NCBI GenBank assembly: GCA_937890355.1
Contig: CALACW010000149.1
Coordinates: 1 to 26,491 of the forward strand
Length of the DNA stretch: 26,491 nt
Origin: CALACW01 sp002431305
Lineage (GTDB): Bacteria > Bacillota > Clostridia > Oscillospirales > Acutalibacteraceae
Direction: 5' to 3'
Below, one piece after another: positions 6,193 to 14,561 of this stretch. The notes beneath the pieces are model-generated. The model saw nothing but the letters and a program-made list of their open reading frames with translations, was not told the DNA's origin and did not search any database. The position numbers and the translations under genes were made by a program. Numbering within the stretch: the stretch's first letter is position 1; each line of letters starts with the position of its first letter.

Positions 6193-9100
6193 TTTTCTCA
6201 TCCTCCCCGAAAAGCCAGCTTTCGTCCGTTCCTATGATGTTTTCGTCCCCTCCGTCCTCACGGCAGCAAACCGCGCGGTAGTCGCAGAATTCGCATGTAC
6301 GTTCGTACGGATGCGAGAGTGTGGGTTTTATCTCGATATCCCCCGCATGAAGTTCCTCGGCTGTTTTTATAACGGCTTCATCCACGGCTTCTTTTAATTT
6401 TATAAATTTATCGTAAGTCAGCGCGTAATTTCCGGGCTTGCCGTTTTTAATTATTTTATTTGAAAGAAAAACGCCCGTGCCCGACGAATCCATGCCCGAT
6501 ATAACGCGTTCGTCGCAGAGGATTACGCCGTTCATTCTGCCGTTGTTGATTCTCGTTTCGTCGATTTTATCCTGTCCGGCGTTTCGACCCAGCGAGATAT
6601 CGCCCAGTTTTGCCGGCAGGTACAGCACGCCCGCGGGGACGACGTTTCCGTACCTGTCGCCTCCGTTCTGCCACAGGCACATTAAGTATATGAGCATCTG
6701 TAAATTGAGTCCGTACGGCACGTCGGAGAGTTTGAAATCCTTTCCGCCGGTTTTGTAGTCGATTACGCGAACGAACGATTCATCGTCCGTCTTCATTACG
6801 TCAACTCTGTCGACGATTCCGTGAAGCGAAATTGTTCCGCCTCCGGGCAGGGCGAGCGTGTACTCCCTTACCTCGCCGTCTTTTCCTATATTCAATTCGA
6901 CGTCAGCCGTTTCGAATTCGCACATGGAAAACTCCGCGATAAGCCGTCTTAAAATAACGTCGATTGTCTCCTCGATTCGTCTTAATCTGTAGTCGAGTCT
7001 CGTGTCTGACTCACCGCTCATCTGAGTCAAAACGTATTCGCCGGCGTATTTTTTAATTTCCGCACGGCGTTCGTTTTCGTCCATTTTTATAAGCTCTTTG
7101 TTCGTATGGAATCTGAACATGTTTTCGAGCACGTAATGCACGACGAGACCGTGAACCGCGGAGTTTAGCTCCGCTTTTTTCAGCGCTTTAACGCGCAGTC
7201 CGAATTTGCAGAAGTATCTGAACGGGCACTTGTGATAGTCCTCGATTGCGCTGGGCGAGAGGTACATGTCTTTTCCGAACAGGTTTTCCGCGTTTTCTCT
7301 TTTCTCTATTTTCGCCGTCTGCCTGTGCGAAGCGCGCTCGAGCGCGAGAACGTTTCCTTTGAAATTATCGTTTTTCTTTATGAATTCTCTTACCGCCGCC
7401 GCCTCGCTCGTTTCGACGGTAAAGTTAGCCGCCGCCGTCTCAAACGCCGATATGTATGTTTCCGTTCTCTCGAGCGGGGACAGTTCAACGGTTTGGGTTT
7501 GGGCGCATTCGGGAACGATTCGTTTGATTTCTCTGAATATTTCCGATTCGCCCGCGTCGGCTCCCGTCATATCGGAGCTCGGACACGAGACGAAAAGCAT
7601 GTCCGACGGCGTCGAAACACAGCGGTAAACGAGGTATCTTTCTTTTGAAGTGAAGACCTCGCCGTCCTCGTAAAGTTCTATGCTGTTCTTTTTAAGCGCA
7701 CGCCTCTCTGAGCCTGTGAGAACGAAGCTCGCCGAGTTGTTCTGAGGAAAAACGCCCTCGTTCGCGCCCGCTATGAATGCGACTTTTATATTTTCGATTC
7801 TTATTCTCAGCGCGTCGCCGACGGTAACCCTGTCCTTTTCGCGCGGGATGTCGCCGGTTTCGGCTTTGTCGGTGAATACTTTAAAAAGCTCGTAAAACCT
7901 TTTGGGACTTACTTTTCTGTCAGAAAGGGCATTGCTGAACGAATCGAGCAGAGCCATAAAATCGTCCCAAACGCGCTCGCTTCTCAGCGCCAAATCTTCG
8001 CGCCGATTCAGACAGAGTTTCTTTGCGGTTTTGAGCATATTTTTATCCGCCGACGAGTAAATAAGAAAATCGTAAAGCGCCTTAATGTAATCGTTTGCGG
8101 ATTCCGACGATTCCATATCGTTTTTTAATTTAATAATCGGAGAGACGATTTTTCTGCGCGAGGCGTTTAATTTATCAAGGCGTTTTTTTACCCTGTCGTT
8201 CATTTCGAATCCGTATCCGTCCGGGTGCCTCGTCCAGTCGGAAAGCCACTGCGCGGGCGAAATGTCCCAAACGACGGTGTAGTTCTCGATGTCTGCTGTT
8301 TCGCTCTCGGTCAAATCGGTATGAAGCGACGTTTTTAAACATTTTAATATATGCTCCGTGTCGAAATTTCTGACGGCGCAGTACAGTGCGCCGTCGGCAA
8401 GGCGCACGAGAGGTTCGTTTTTCATAAGTGAGGTTTCGTCCTCGAAGAATCTGACTCCGTATTTTTTAAACTGAGCGGGGAAGTATTTTGAGAATTTTTC
8501 GCCCCTGCCGATTACGGCAAAGTCGGAATAACGGTACCCGTTTTCCCTGACGAGTCTGCGGATTGTACACGAAATAAACGAAGCCTCGTCAGCGGGGTCC
8601 TTTGCCCTGCACAGCGTAACGCGGTTTGTTCTGCCGTTGAATGTTTCGGGAACGGGTGAGTATATATTATTCGACAGAATTTTTAATTCGTCCGCCTTTT
8701 TTACTTCATATTCGCATTTTTCGGCGGAGATTTTAACGTTAAGCCTTTTTGCCGTCGATTTTAATCTGTTGACGGTGCCGAACGTATAGTAAAAAACGTC
8801 CGTTACGTTCTTTTTGCCCGAAACGGCGTCACAGCACACTGCAATGTAAACGTCACGGCACTTCTGTATGAGCGCGGAAATGAGCGTGTATTCCTGCGCG
8901 GTATAACCGCTGAATCCGTCGATGAAAACCGTCTTATTATTTAAAATATCCGTATTGAGAACCGCCTCGGCGCACAGCGTAAGTTCGTCCGAAGCGTCTG
9001 AAAAACGTTCTGAGAGTATAGCGTTATAGGCGGAAAAAATCAGGTTTAATTCCTCCGCCTTCTTTTCGAGAATTTCGTTTCCCGTCTTAATGCACGCGTT

Positions 9101-9511
9101 TTTAAGTTCGTCCGGTTTTACTCCGCACTGGGCGAATTCGTCGGCGGCGCCGAGCAGTCCGCCCACGGCGTTTCCCGTTGTGCACCGCGAGAAAATATCG
9201 AGCGAATCGCCCACGCTCTCGACTGCCGTGCTCATAATAACCCTCCGGCTGTTTTCGTCGGCGGCGGGCTTGCGGTCGGGGTAAAATGTGTCCGTGATTT
9301 TTTTTGCAAGCCTCTTGAAGCTGAGGACGTCGGCTCTGTCCGTTTTGTCCGCGCCGACGAGCGAGAGAATATCGCTCTCGCTTCTGAAGGAATCCTGCTC
9401 GGGGGTTATGAATAAAATATCGCCCGAACCCGAGAGAATCATCTGGGCGATTATATTTTTAATTTTGTATGTCTTTCCGCTTCCGGCTTTGCCGTAGATA
9501 ATTTTAAGCAT
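6179..9511 (-). CDS. addB: AddB, Fe-S nuclease subunit of AddAB
   Basis: 1110-residue partner of AddA. An N-terminal P-loop is present (YGKAGSGKT, 6-14), followed by an inactive helicase-like core. A C-terminal nuclease contains VIDYKTGG and the helix GLNLQMLIYL. The Fe-S cysteines are one in EDYHKCPFRYFC and a C-terminal cluster at Cys1073, Cys1076 and Cys1082, whose x2/x5 spacing is that of characterised Bacillus AddB. In Firmicutes AddB the helicase fold serves recognition of Chi. The frame stays open 36 codons further upstream, but that extension reads through the repeat element. The start at 9511 (MLKIIYGKAG) has GGTGAT 6 nt before it and fits the family, so it was chosen. First gene of the addB-addA operon. 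Confidence 0.96.
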   Translation of the reverse strand: MLKIIYGKAGSGKTYKIKNIIAQMILSGSGDILFITPEQDSFRSESDILSLVGADKTDRADVLSFKRLAKKITDTFYPDRKPAADENSRRVIMSTAVESVGDSLDIFSRCTTGNAVGGLLGAADEFAQCGVKPDELKNACIKTGNEILEKKAEELNLIFSAYNAILSERFSDASDELTLCAEAVLNTDILNNKTVFIDGFSGYTAQEYTLISALIQKCRDVYIAVCCDAVSGKKNVTDVFYYTFGTVNRLKSTAKRLNVKISAEKCEYEVKKADELKILSNNIYSPVPETFNGRTNRVTLCRAKDPADEASFISCTIRRLVRENGYRYSDFAVIGRGEKFSKYFPAQFKKYGVRFFEDETSLMKNEPLVRLADGALYCAVRNFDTEHILKCLKTSLHTDLTESETADIENYTVVWDISPAQWLSDWTRHPDGYGFEMNDRVKKRLDKLNASRRKIVSPIIKLKNDMESSESANDYIKALYDFLIYSSADKNMLKTAKKLCLNRREDLALRSERVWDDFMALLDSFSNALSDRKVSPKRFYELFKVFTDKAETGDIPREKDRVTVGDALRIRIENIKVAFIAGANEGVFPQNNSASFVLTGSERRALKKNSIELYEDGEVFTSKERYLVYRCVSTPSDMLFVSCPSSDMTGADAGESEIFREIKRIVPECAQTQTVELSPLERTETYISAFETAAANFTVETSEAAAVREFIKKNDNFKGNVLALERASHRQTAKIEKRENAENLFGKDMYLSPSAIEDYHKCPFRYFCKFGLRVKALKKAELNSAVHGLVVHYVLENMFRFHTNKELIKMDENERRAEIKKYAGEYVLTQMSGESDTRLDYRLRRIEETIDVILRRLIAEFSMCEFETADVELNIGKDGEVREYTLALPGGGTISLHGIVDRVDVMKTDDESFVRVIDYKTGGKDFKLSDVPYGLNLQMLIYLMCLWQNGGDRYGNVVPAGVLYLPAKLGDISLGRNAGQDKIDETRINNGRMNGVILCDERVISGMDSSGTGVFLSNKIIKNGKPGNYALTYDKFIKLKEAVDEAVIKTAEELHAGDIEIKPTLSHPYERTCEFCDYRAVCCREDGGDENIIGTDESWLFGEDEKNGGR

Positions 9512-9529
9512 AACATTATCACCGAATTT

Positions 9530-9535
9530 ATTATA
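9530..9535 (-). promoter_or_regulatory. Possible -10 of the addBA promoter
   Basis: TATAAT on the minus strand, 18 nt before the addB start, right beside the edge of repeat copy 2. The matching -35 slot would fall inside the repeat end (CCCTAC) and is poor. If this promoter is used, the repeat insertion now supplies its upstream half. Confidence 0.35.
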
Positions 9536-9537
9536 AG

Positions 9538-9720
9538 GCATAAACAAAATATGTAGGGGAAGACATTGTCTTCCCGCATGAGATTTACGGTAATATGAAT
9601 AATAAATTTGCGTCAGCAATATGAAATTTCCGGGTTTCCGAAAGCAAAAGCATATTTAAAATTTCCTGCCTTTACCTCGGGAAGACAATGTCTTCCCCTA
9701 CATAAAGAATGTTTACGCTT
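9538..9720. repeat. MITE-like inverted-repeat element, copy 2 (183 bp)
   Basis: The ends are identical to copy 1 (2527-2696). Each end carries a perfect subterminal palindrome: GGGAAGACATTGTCTTCCC (9557-9575) and GGGAAGACAATGTCTTCCC (9679-9697). These are 9-bp arms around one base that differ only in that base. The terminal inverted repeats are GC(A/G)TAAACA plus TATGTAGGGGAAGAC. No ORF. It sits between the end of the GH2 gene and the addB start, the same kind of site as copy 1: downstream of one minus-strand gene and upstream of another. Confidence 0.82.
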
Positions 9721-9737
9721 AAAAAATAAACTATTGT

Positions 9738-11888
9738 TTACATATTTAATATTTTTTTCGTCTGTTCGTGTTTTTCGTGTTTTAACAAAAGCGTATACGA
9801 ATTTTCCTCGCCCTTGTCGGTTTTCAGTGTGAGCGTGATTTCGTCCGAGTCCGATTCCGGCAGTATCATTCTGAGAGTCGGCCCGATTTTATTCGTGCGC
9901 TCCTTAACTTCGCCCGAATTCCATGTAAGCAGTTCATACGTTTCGTTTCCTACCGTGAGATACGCCGTGATTTTTCTCTGAACGCATTCGTTCGAATCGT
10001 TTAAAAGCCATATTTCCGACGAGAATATTTCGCCCTCTTTAAAGTCGAATTTCGGAATTCTCGCGCTGGCAAGCACGCTTCTGAGCGAATCCCTCACCGC
10101 ATAGTACGCGGGTTTCTTTTTAAACGGATATTCCATAAGCGAATTATTCGCCGCCGTAATCCACGGTTCGTTAAAGCACCAGTTTATTGCCATCGAGCAG
10201 TATGGCCACTGTCTGCGGGCTTCCTCGAACGCCCCCTTATATCCGACTGCCTGCATTTTCTGTGTGCGTTTTACCGCCGTTTCGACATTTCCGACTTCGC
10301 CGAAATAATATTCGAGCGTTTCGGGACTGCTCCAGCGCGATTCTCCCCAGGCTCCGAACGCGTGATGATGAACCCAGGATTTTGTCGGGGAGAGCGATTC
10401 AATCTCTTCGGGCGGAATTATTTTTTTAAGATTCTCAATACTCGAAATCGACGGCACGCCGAACTCGCTGTACGCGGTGCATTTTGAATTATTGAACACC
10501 TCGAACACGTCTTTTCCGTCGTCGTATCTGAAAAGATATCCGCCGTGCCCCATTCCCGCAATAGGAGAGGTCATCATAAACGGTCTTGACTCGTCGAGTT
10601 CATAGCATATCGAGTTTAATAATCTCAGCGGTTTCGACTGGTCGTCCATTCCGCTCCAGTCGTTGAAAAGCTCATTGCCCCCGCACCAGAACGCAAGGCT
10701 TGCATGCGTTCGGAGTTTCTTTATAACCGAGCGCGCCTCCCTGTTTAAAACCTCGAGGTAATGTCTGTCGTCGGGATAGTTGTTGCACGCGAGCATGAAC
10801 TCCTGCCATACGAGAATTCCGTACTCGTCGCACGCAGAATAAAACGAGTCCTTCGTAATGCCCGAACCGCCCCATACTCTTATGATATTCATGTTTGCTT
10901 CGTACGCTGATTTAACCGTTTCAATGAGTGTTTCGTCCGTCGTGTTTCCGACGAACAGCTCCGAATTTACGTAGTTTGAGCCCTTTGCGAATATTCTCCT
11001 GCCGTTTAATTCAATTGTAATCGGCGCAGGGTAACGGCTTTTGGGAAACTCGGTGAGTACCTGTGCGCCCTCGTTTTTTACAAGCCTCAGCGTTTTGAAT
11101 CCTATTTTTCCCGTTCTTTCGTCCGTACGGCTTTTTGCTGTCCACGTGTAGAGATACGCTTCGCCCTGACCCGCGCACCACCACAGATTTACGTCGTTTA
11201 ACGTAAATTCGTTGTTTTTTGACTCGTAAACGGTTTTTCCGTCCGCGTCTTTTAATGTATATAAAACTTCATCTTTGCACTCCGTTTCAAAGCGCACTTT
11301 TGCCGTACGGGTATTAACGTCAAGCGTGTAAAACGGCTCGCACGACTCTATAAAATATTCGTCCCTCGTCTCAATGTAAGAATCGAGCCACATGCCCGAT
11401 ATGAGCAGTCTCGGGTTCCAGTCCCAGCCATAGCAGAACGGCGGTTTACAGCTGTACGAAGCCTCGTCGCGTGTGTCTTTTTCGCCCGGACCGTTCTTAG
11501 GATGGGGATAAATTACGACTTTAATTTCAATTTTTTCACCGTCGTTAATATGACTCATTAGTTCTAATGAGACTGGTGTGTACATGCCCTCGTTTTCGTA
11601 AATTTTTTCCCCGTTCATATACACGGCGTACGAATAATCTATGCCCTCGGCGATGAAAAACGCGCGTTCGTTTTCTCTTTTATTAAATTCGGCAAAACAG
11701 CGGTATTCCCATGTGAAATTCTCAGTCTGTCTTAAAATCTCCGAATTATCCGAGTACATTATATCCCCGGCGTTTATGTATTTAAGATAATCTTTCTGCA
11801 CGTTTCCGGGTACGGCTGCATGAAACCACTCCGTTTTTGAGTTATCGGGCTTTACCGCGCGGGCTTCCCACTGCTGATGATAGCGCAT
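9738..11888 (-). CDS. Glycoside hydrolase family 2, beta-mannosidase-like
   Basis: 716-residue GH2 retaining exo-glycosidase. An N-terminal jelly-roll sugar-binding domain (about 1-180, with AEGIDYSYAVYMNGEKIY and YGWDWNPRL) is followed by an immunoglobulin-like domain (about 185-275) and a TIM barrel. General acid/base is Glu406 in FWCGGNELFN and the nucleophile is Glu475 in AYSEFGVPS. The CGGNE form and the WDWNP motif point to the beta-mannosidase/exo-glucosaminidase branch rather than LacZ. It is shorter than typical 800-900 residue relatives, with a reduced C-terminal beta domain. There is no signal peptide, so it is probably a cytoplasmic enzyme acting on imported oligosaccharides. AAGGAGAG lies before the ATG, and its own promoter is at 11918-11946. 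No transporter or regulator is adjacent. Exact substrate is not assigned. Confidence 0.88.
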   Translation of the reverse strand: MRYHQQWEARAVKPDNSKTEWFHAAVPGNVQKDYLKYINAGDIMYSDNSEILRQTENFTWEYRCFAEFNKRENERAFFIAEGIDYSYAVYMNGEKIYENEGMYTPVSLELMSHINDGEKIEIKVVIYPHPKNGPGEKDTRDEASYSCKPPFCYGWDWNPRLLISGMWLDSYIETRDEYFIESCEPFYTLDVNTRTAKVRFETECKDEVLYTLKDADGKTVYESKNNEFTLNDVNLWWCAGQGEAYLYTWTAKSRTDERTGKIGFKTLRLVKNEGAQVLTEFPKSRYPAPITIELNGRRIFAKGSNYVNSELFVGNTTDETLIETVKSAYEANMNIIRVWGGSGITKDSFYSACDEYGILVWQEFMLACNNYPDDRHYLEVLNREARSVIKKLRTHASLAFWCGGNELFNDWSGMDDQSKPLRLLNSICYELDESRPFMMTSPIAGMGHGGYLFRYDDGKDVFEVFNNSKCTAYSEFGVPSISSIENLKKIIPPEEIESLSPTKSWVHHHAFGAWGESRWSSPETLEYYFGEVGNVETAVKRTQKMQAVGYKGAFEEARRQWPYCSMAINWCFNEPWITAANNSLMEYPFKKKPAYYAVRDSLRSVLASARIPKFDFKEGEIFSSEIWLLNDSNECVQRKITAYLTVGNETYELLTWNSGEVKERTNKIGPTLRMILPESDSDEITLTLKTDKGEENSYTLLLKHEKHEQTKKILNM

Positions 11889-11917
11889 ATCGAGCTCTCC
11901 TTGTGTTTTATGAATTT

Positions 11918-11946
11918 ATTTTATAATAAATCGCGGTATTCGTCAA
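11918..11946 (-). promoter_or_regulatory. Promoter of the GH2 gene
   Basis: On the minus strand TTGACG (11941-11946), 17-bp spacer, TAAAAT (11918-11923), about 30 nt before the GH2 start. The -35 lies just beyond the terminator stem of the upstream peptidase gene, so the GH2 gene is an independent unit. Confidence 0.6.
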
Positions 11947-11950
11947 CAAT

Positions 11951-11984
11951 AAAACCGTCCCGAATAAAAATACGGAACGGTTTT
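11951..11984. terminator. Terminator after the M28 peptidase gene
   Basis: AAAACCGT-C-CCG (11951-11962) pairs with CGG-A-ACGGTTTT (11973-11984) with one mismatch and a 10-nt loop. On the minus strand it follows the M28 stop codon by about 20 nt and ends in TTTTATTG. The plus strand has the better T-run (TTTTTT) but no gene ending there. Confidence 0.65.
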
Positions 11985-12004
11985 TTGTACTATGCATTAT
12001 GTAA

Positions 12005-13291
12005 TCAATCGTTGTCTTCGCCGGCGAACTTGATTATTGTGTTGAGGATAATTTCGTAGCCTGTTTTGATTGTTTCGGGAACGAGCCTGTCATAGCTGTC
12101 GCGTCTGTTGTGGTAGTAGTCTGCGGGCGCGGGATCCATAGCTGCGAGAGTCGCCGCCCTGATGCCGGCCTGAGCATAAGCCGCCGCGTCGGACGAGCCG
12201 AAGAATACGTTTGCATACTTGAGATTTTCGTGACCCATTTCAGCCGCAGCCTCTCTGACTATCGAGCAAAGCTCCTGGTCAAGCTTAACCGTTCCGGACA
12301 TGTCCTTATTGTAAACGTTAAGATCCTTAAGGTCGGTGAGCGTGTCTACGCAGAGAACAACTGTCTCAACGTTCGGGTCGGTAAGCTCGTCATGATGCGC
12401 CTTTGCATAAGCCTTTGCGCCTCTGAGTCCCGCCTCCTCGCCGTCGGTTATCATGCAGACAACCTCTGTGTTTTCAAATTTAAGATCCATTTCGTCGAGC
12501 ATTTTAAGCGCGCAGACAGCCGCTAGAGTACCTGTAAGGTTGTCGTTCGCACCGGGGGAGAGGATGCTGAAATTAATGAATCTGTTGAGCAGAAACATGC
12601 CTATGAGTGTAAGAGCGTGAACGGGGAACGCAGTATCGGTGATGAATTCTGCAAGTTTGCCCTTTTTGCCCGAAGCCGAGAGAACCGCAGAAGTTGACGA
12701 GAGAACCGCGGAGATTATTGCGGTGACAATCGACGTGCCCATGAACGGAGCCATGAGTTTACCCTTGCCGTAGTAAATATGTCTCCACTCGTACGCGGTG
12801 TCGATATGTCCGCTTATGATAATTCGCTTTTTGGTCTCGCCCTTTGCCTTGCGGACTGCAATCATGTTGCTTCCGTCTGCTTTGGGATAGAATTTATCGA
12901 GCAGCTCTCTGTAAAACAGGAACTCTCCGGCCGTGATTCCGAGCGAAACGAGGTCTACGCCCGCAATAAGAGCGTGGGGAAGAGTCTTGCCCGCCTTTGT
13001 TTTGGGTTTGAGTCCGTATTTTATCGCGCCCGCGCCGAGAACGGAAGCTCCGACCGCCGCGCTGACTCCCTTTGTAAAGTGGAGAAAAGCCTTGGGCGCC
13101 ATTTGGTATGTTTCGTAATGAATTTCGTCCGCGAATTTTTCAAGTTCCTTTTCGAGAATTTTCTGAGCCTCTTTAGCCTCTTTGCTTCCCGATTCCCTGG
13201 GGCCTACTTTTTTTATGATTTCGGTGATTTTATCGACAGAATACTTGACGTTTTCGGATATAATCCTGTCGTCGATTCTTTTAACTGCCAT
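12005..13291 (-). CDS. M28-family zinc metallopeptidase with predicted membrane segments
   Basis: 428-residue M28 (aminopeptidase Y/S-like) peptidase with the full two-metal ligand set: His162 and Asp164 (SGHIDTAYEW), Asp250 (PGANDNLTG), Glu285-Glu286 (TDGEEAGLRG), Asp316 (CVDTLTD) and His394 (DYYHNRRD). The region between the first His and the bridging Asp is about 86 residues instead of the usual 10-15, and it holds two hydrophobic stretches (181-207, 221-244). Two more lie near 72-94 and 104-130. I read it as a membrane-embedded peptidase; there is no signal peptide. AGGAGAGG precedes the ATG. It is a single gene with its own promoter (13367-13395) and terminator. Codon choice looks somewhat more like a well-expressed gene than its neighbours. 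Substrate unknown. Confidence 0.9.
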   Translation of the reverse strand: MAVKRIDDRIISENVKYSVDKITEIIKKVGPRESGSKEAKEAQKILEKELEKFADEIHYETYQMAPKAFLHFTKGVSAAVGASVLGAGAIKYGLKPKTKAGKTLPHALIAGVDLVSLGITAGEFLFYRELLDKFYPKADGSNMIAVRKAKGETKKRIIISGHIDTAYEWRHIYYGKGKLMAPFMGTSIVTAIISAVLSSTSAVLSASGKKGKLAEFITDTAFPVHALTLIGMFLLNRFINFSILSPGANDNLTGTLAAVCALKMLDEMDLKFENTEVVCMITDGEEAGLRGAKAYAKAHHDELTDPNVETVVLCVDTLTDLKDLNVYNKDMSGTVKLDQELCSIVREAAAEMGHENLKYANVFFGSSDAAAYAQAGIRAATLAAMDPAPADYYHNRRDSYDRLVPETIKTGYEIILNTIIKFAGEDND

Positions 13292-13366
13292 GTTTCCTCT
13301 CCTTATAAAACGTTACTTTCATACCTCTTTTGCGTCTGTTTTGAGATAAATACAATATGATTTTCT

Positions 13367-13395
13367 ATTTTATATGCATTGAAACAAAAAATCAA
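13367..13395 (-). promoter_or_regulatory. Promoter of the M28 gene
   Basis: On the minus strand TTGATT (13390-13395), 17-bp spacer, TAAAAT (13367-13372), giving a leader of about 65-70 nt. The 282-bp region 13292-13573 is AT-rich and carries this promoter and a divergent one (13509-13537); I see no small gene in it. Confidence 0.5.
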
Positions 13396-13508
13396 CAATC
13401 ATTTAATAATATTCTTAAATTATGCGACATTTATTCACAAATTATTCATAGAATTTTGCGGATTGAAACAAAATAGACAAAACATGTCCGCCTGTTCCGA
13501 ACTTTTTA

Positions 13509-13537
13509 TTGCAAAGATTTCAAGGTTATGTTAAGAT
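13509..13537 (+). promoter_or_regulatory. Promoter of the four-paralogue operon
   Basis: TTGCAA (13509-13514), 17-bp spacer, TAAGAT (13532-13537), with an extended -10 TG at 13529-13530. Transcription would begin near 13544, after the in-frame ATG at 13538. That ATG is therefore not the start of the next gene. Confidence 0.6.
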
Positions 13538-13573
13538 ATGTACTGTATAAGTATTATGAGGAGTAATATATTT

Positions 13574-14554
13574 ATGGATTATAAATTTGTAATAATTATA
13601 TTAATCGTGTTAATCGTGATTCTCACCGTCGTAATTATTGCCGTATCGGCTGTTAAATCAAAGAAGAAGAAGGCTCAGAGTGAGAATAAAACACTCGCTC
13701 CCATGCCCGAGGTGTCAAAGGATACGTTAAATCTCGTTAACGACGTTTACGACGAGGTGAAAAGAGAAAAGGAGGAGATGCTGAAGGCGATTTCCGACGA
13801 GGCTGTACCGCCGATGGACGACATACTTTTAAACGATATCGACCCCGAGCTGTTAAACGACATCGACCCGGAGTTCCTTATGGAGCTTACGTCGTCGGAT
13901 ACAGATTCGTCAAAGACTCAGGAACCGCCTCAGGGGCACGACGAAATTACGTCGCTTGTGTCGGTTGAGGACAACGAGGACGAAAAAACAGAGTGCAAGG
14001 CTGTGCCCGAATGCGTAAAGGCGTACCTTGAAAACAGCTATTACTTAAAGGGCAGATCATTTTCCGAAAAGCAGATAAAAAATACGTTTATTGCCATAGA
14101 GGGAAACGATGTAAGACTCAGTACAAATATCGATTCAAGAGAAATTGAGGTTATCATAAAGGATTCAAACGTTTATCTCGTAAATCCCGTAAATAAAAAA
14201 TACATGGAGATGTCCAAAAAGCTGATGAAAATGCTCGGCAGGGGCGAGGAGGATTTTGATTTCGCTTCTGTAGGAGTTTCGGAAAATATGAGAAATTCCG
14301 CATGCTTAAAATTCACTGCGTCCGTCGACGGCGTAGCGTGTGACTGCTATGAATTCAAAACGGACGAAAGAATATTAAGACTCTATGTTTCGACCGGGGG
14401 TGAATTTAAGCTCATGATGAATTACGACGTTTCGGGCGAACTTGTCAGCGCGCTTAAAACAGACGAATTCATCCCGCATGCCGGCGGTGATTATATAAAT
14501 TTCGATTCGCTTAAAAAAGTAGGAATGATGGCGTTTTTCTCCGATATGGTATGA
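13574..14554 (+). CDS. Paralogue 1: single-pass membrane protein with LolA/LppX-like domain
   Basis: 326 residues, not assigned to a named family. One N-terminal transmembrane helix (5-27) is followed at once by KSKKKK, then an acidic linker with a duplicated LLNDIDPE unit (85-101), then the C-terminal domain shared with the next three genes (about 145-326). That domain carries the YLVNPVNKKYMEM signature (201-213) and CDCYEF (256-261). The positive cluster after the helix predicts an N-out/C-in topology, opposite to the other paralogues, so its domain may face the cytoplasm. The start was chosen because AGGAG lies about 10 nt upstream and the predicted transcript begins after the ATG at 13538. 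First gene of a four-gene operon, 7 nt before the next. The domain comparison to LolA/LppX-type lipid carriers is inference from pattern only. Confidence 0.8.
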   Translation: MDYKFVIIILIVLIVILTVVIIAVSAVKSKKKKAQSENKTLAPMPEVSKDTLNLVNDVYDEVKREKEEMLKAISDEAVPPMDDILLNDIDPELLNDIDPEFLMELTSSDTDSSKTQEPPQGHDEITSLVSVEDNEDEKTECKAVPECVKAYLENSYYLKGRSFSEKQIKNTFIAIEGNDVRLSTNIDSREIEVIIKDSNVYLVNPVNKKYMEMSKKLMKMLGRGEEDFDFASVGVSENMRNSACLKFTASVDGVACDCYEFKTDERILRLYVSTGGEFKLMMNYDVSGELVSALKTDEFIPHAGGDYINFDSLKKVGMMAFFSDMV

Positions 14555-14561
14555 GAGGTGC

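Noticed and set aside
9512..9619. A 36-codon N-terminal extension of addB
   Set aside because: The extension reads through the repeat element and lacks a ribosome site. The start at 9511 has GGTGAT and gives the standard AddB N-terminus.
9721..9740. TAAAC/GTTTA hairpin with six Ts at the GH2 stop codon
   Set aside because: The stem is five AT-rich pairs and overlaps the stop codon. It may contribute weakly, but I would not call it a terminator by itself.
13538..13573. Upstream in-frame ATG of paralogue 1
   Set aside because: The predicted -10 ends at 13537, so this ATG would precede the transcript start. The later ATG has AGGAG and begins directly before the membrane helix.
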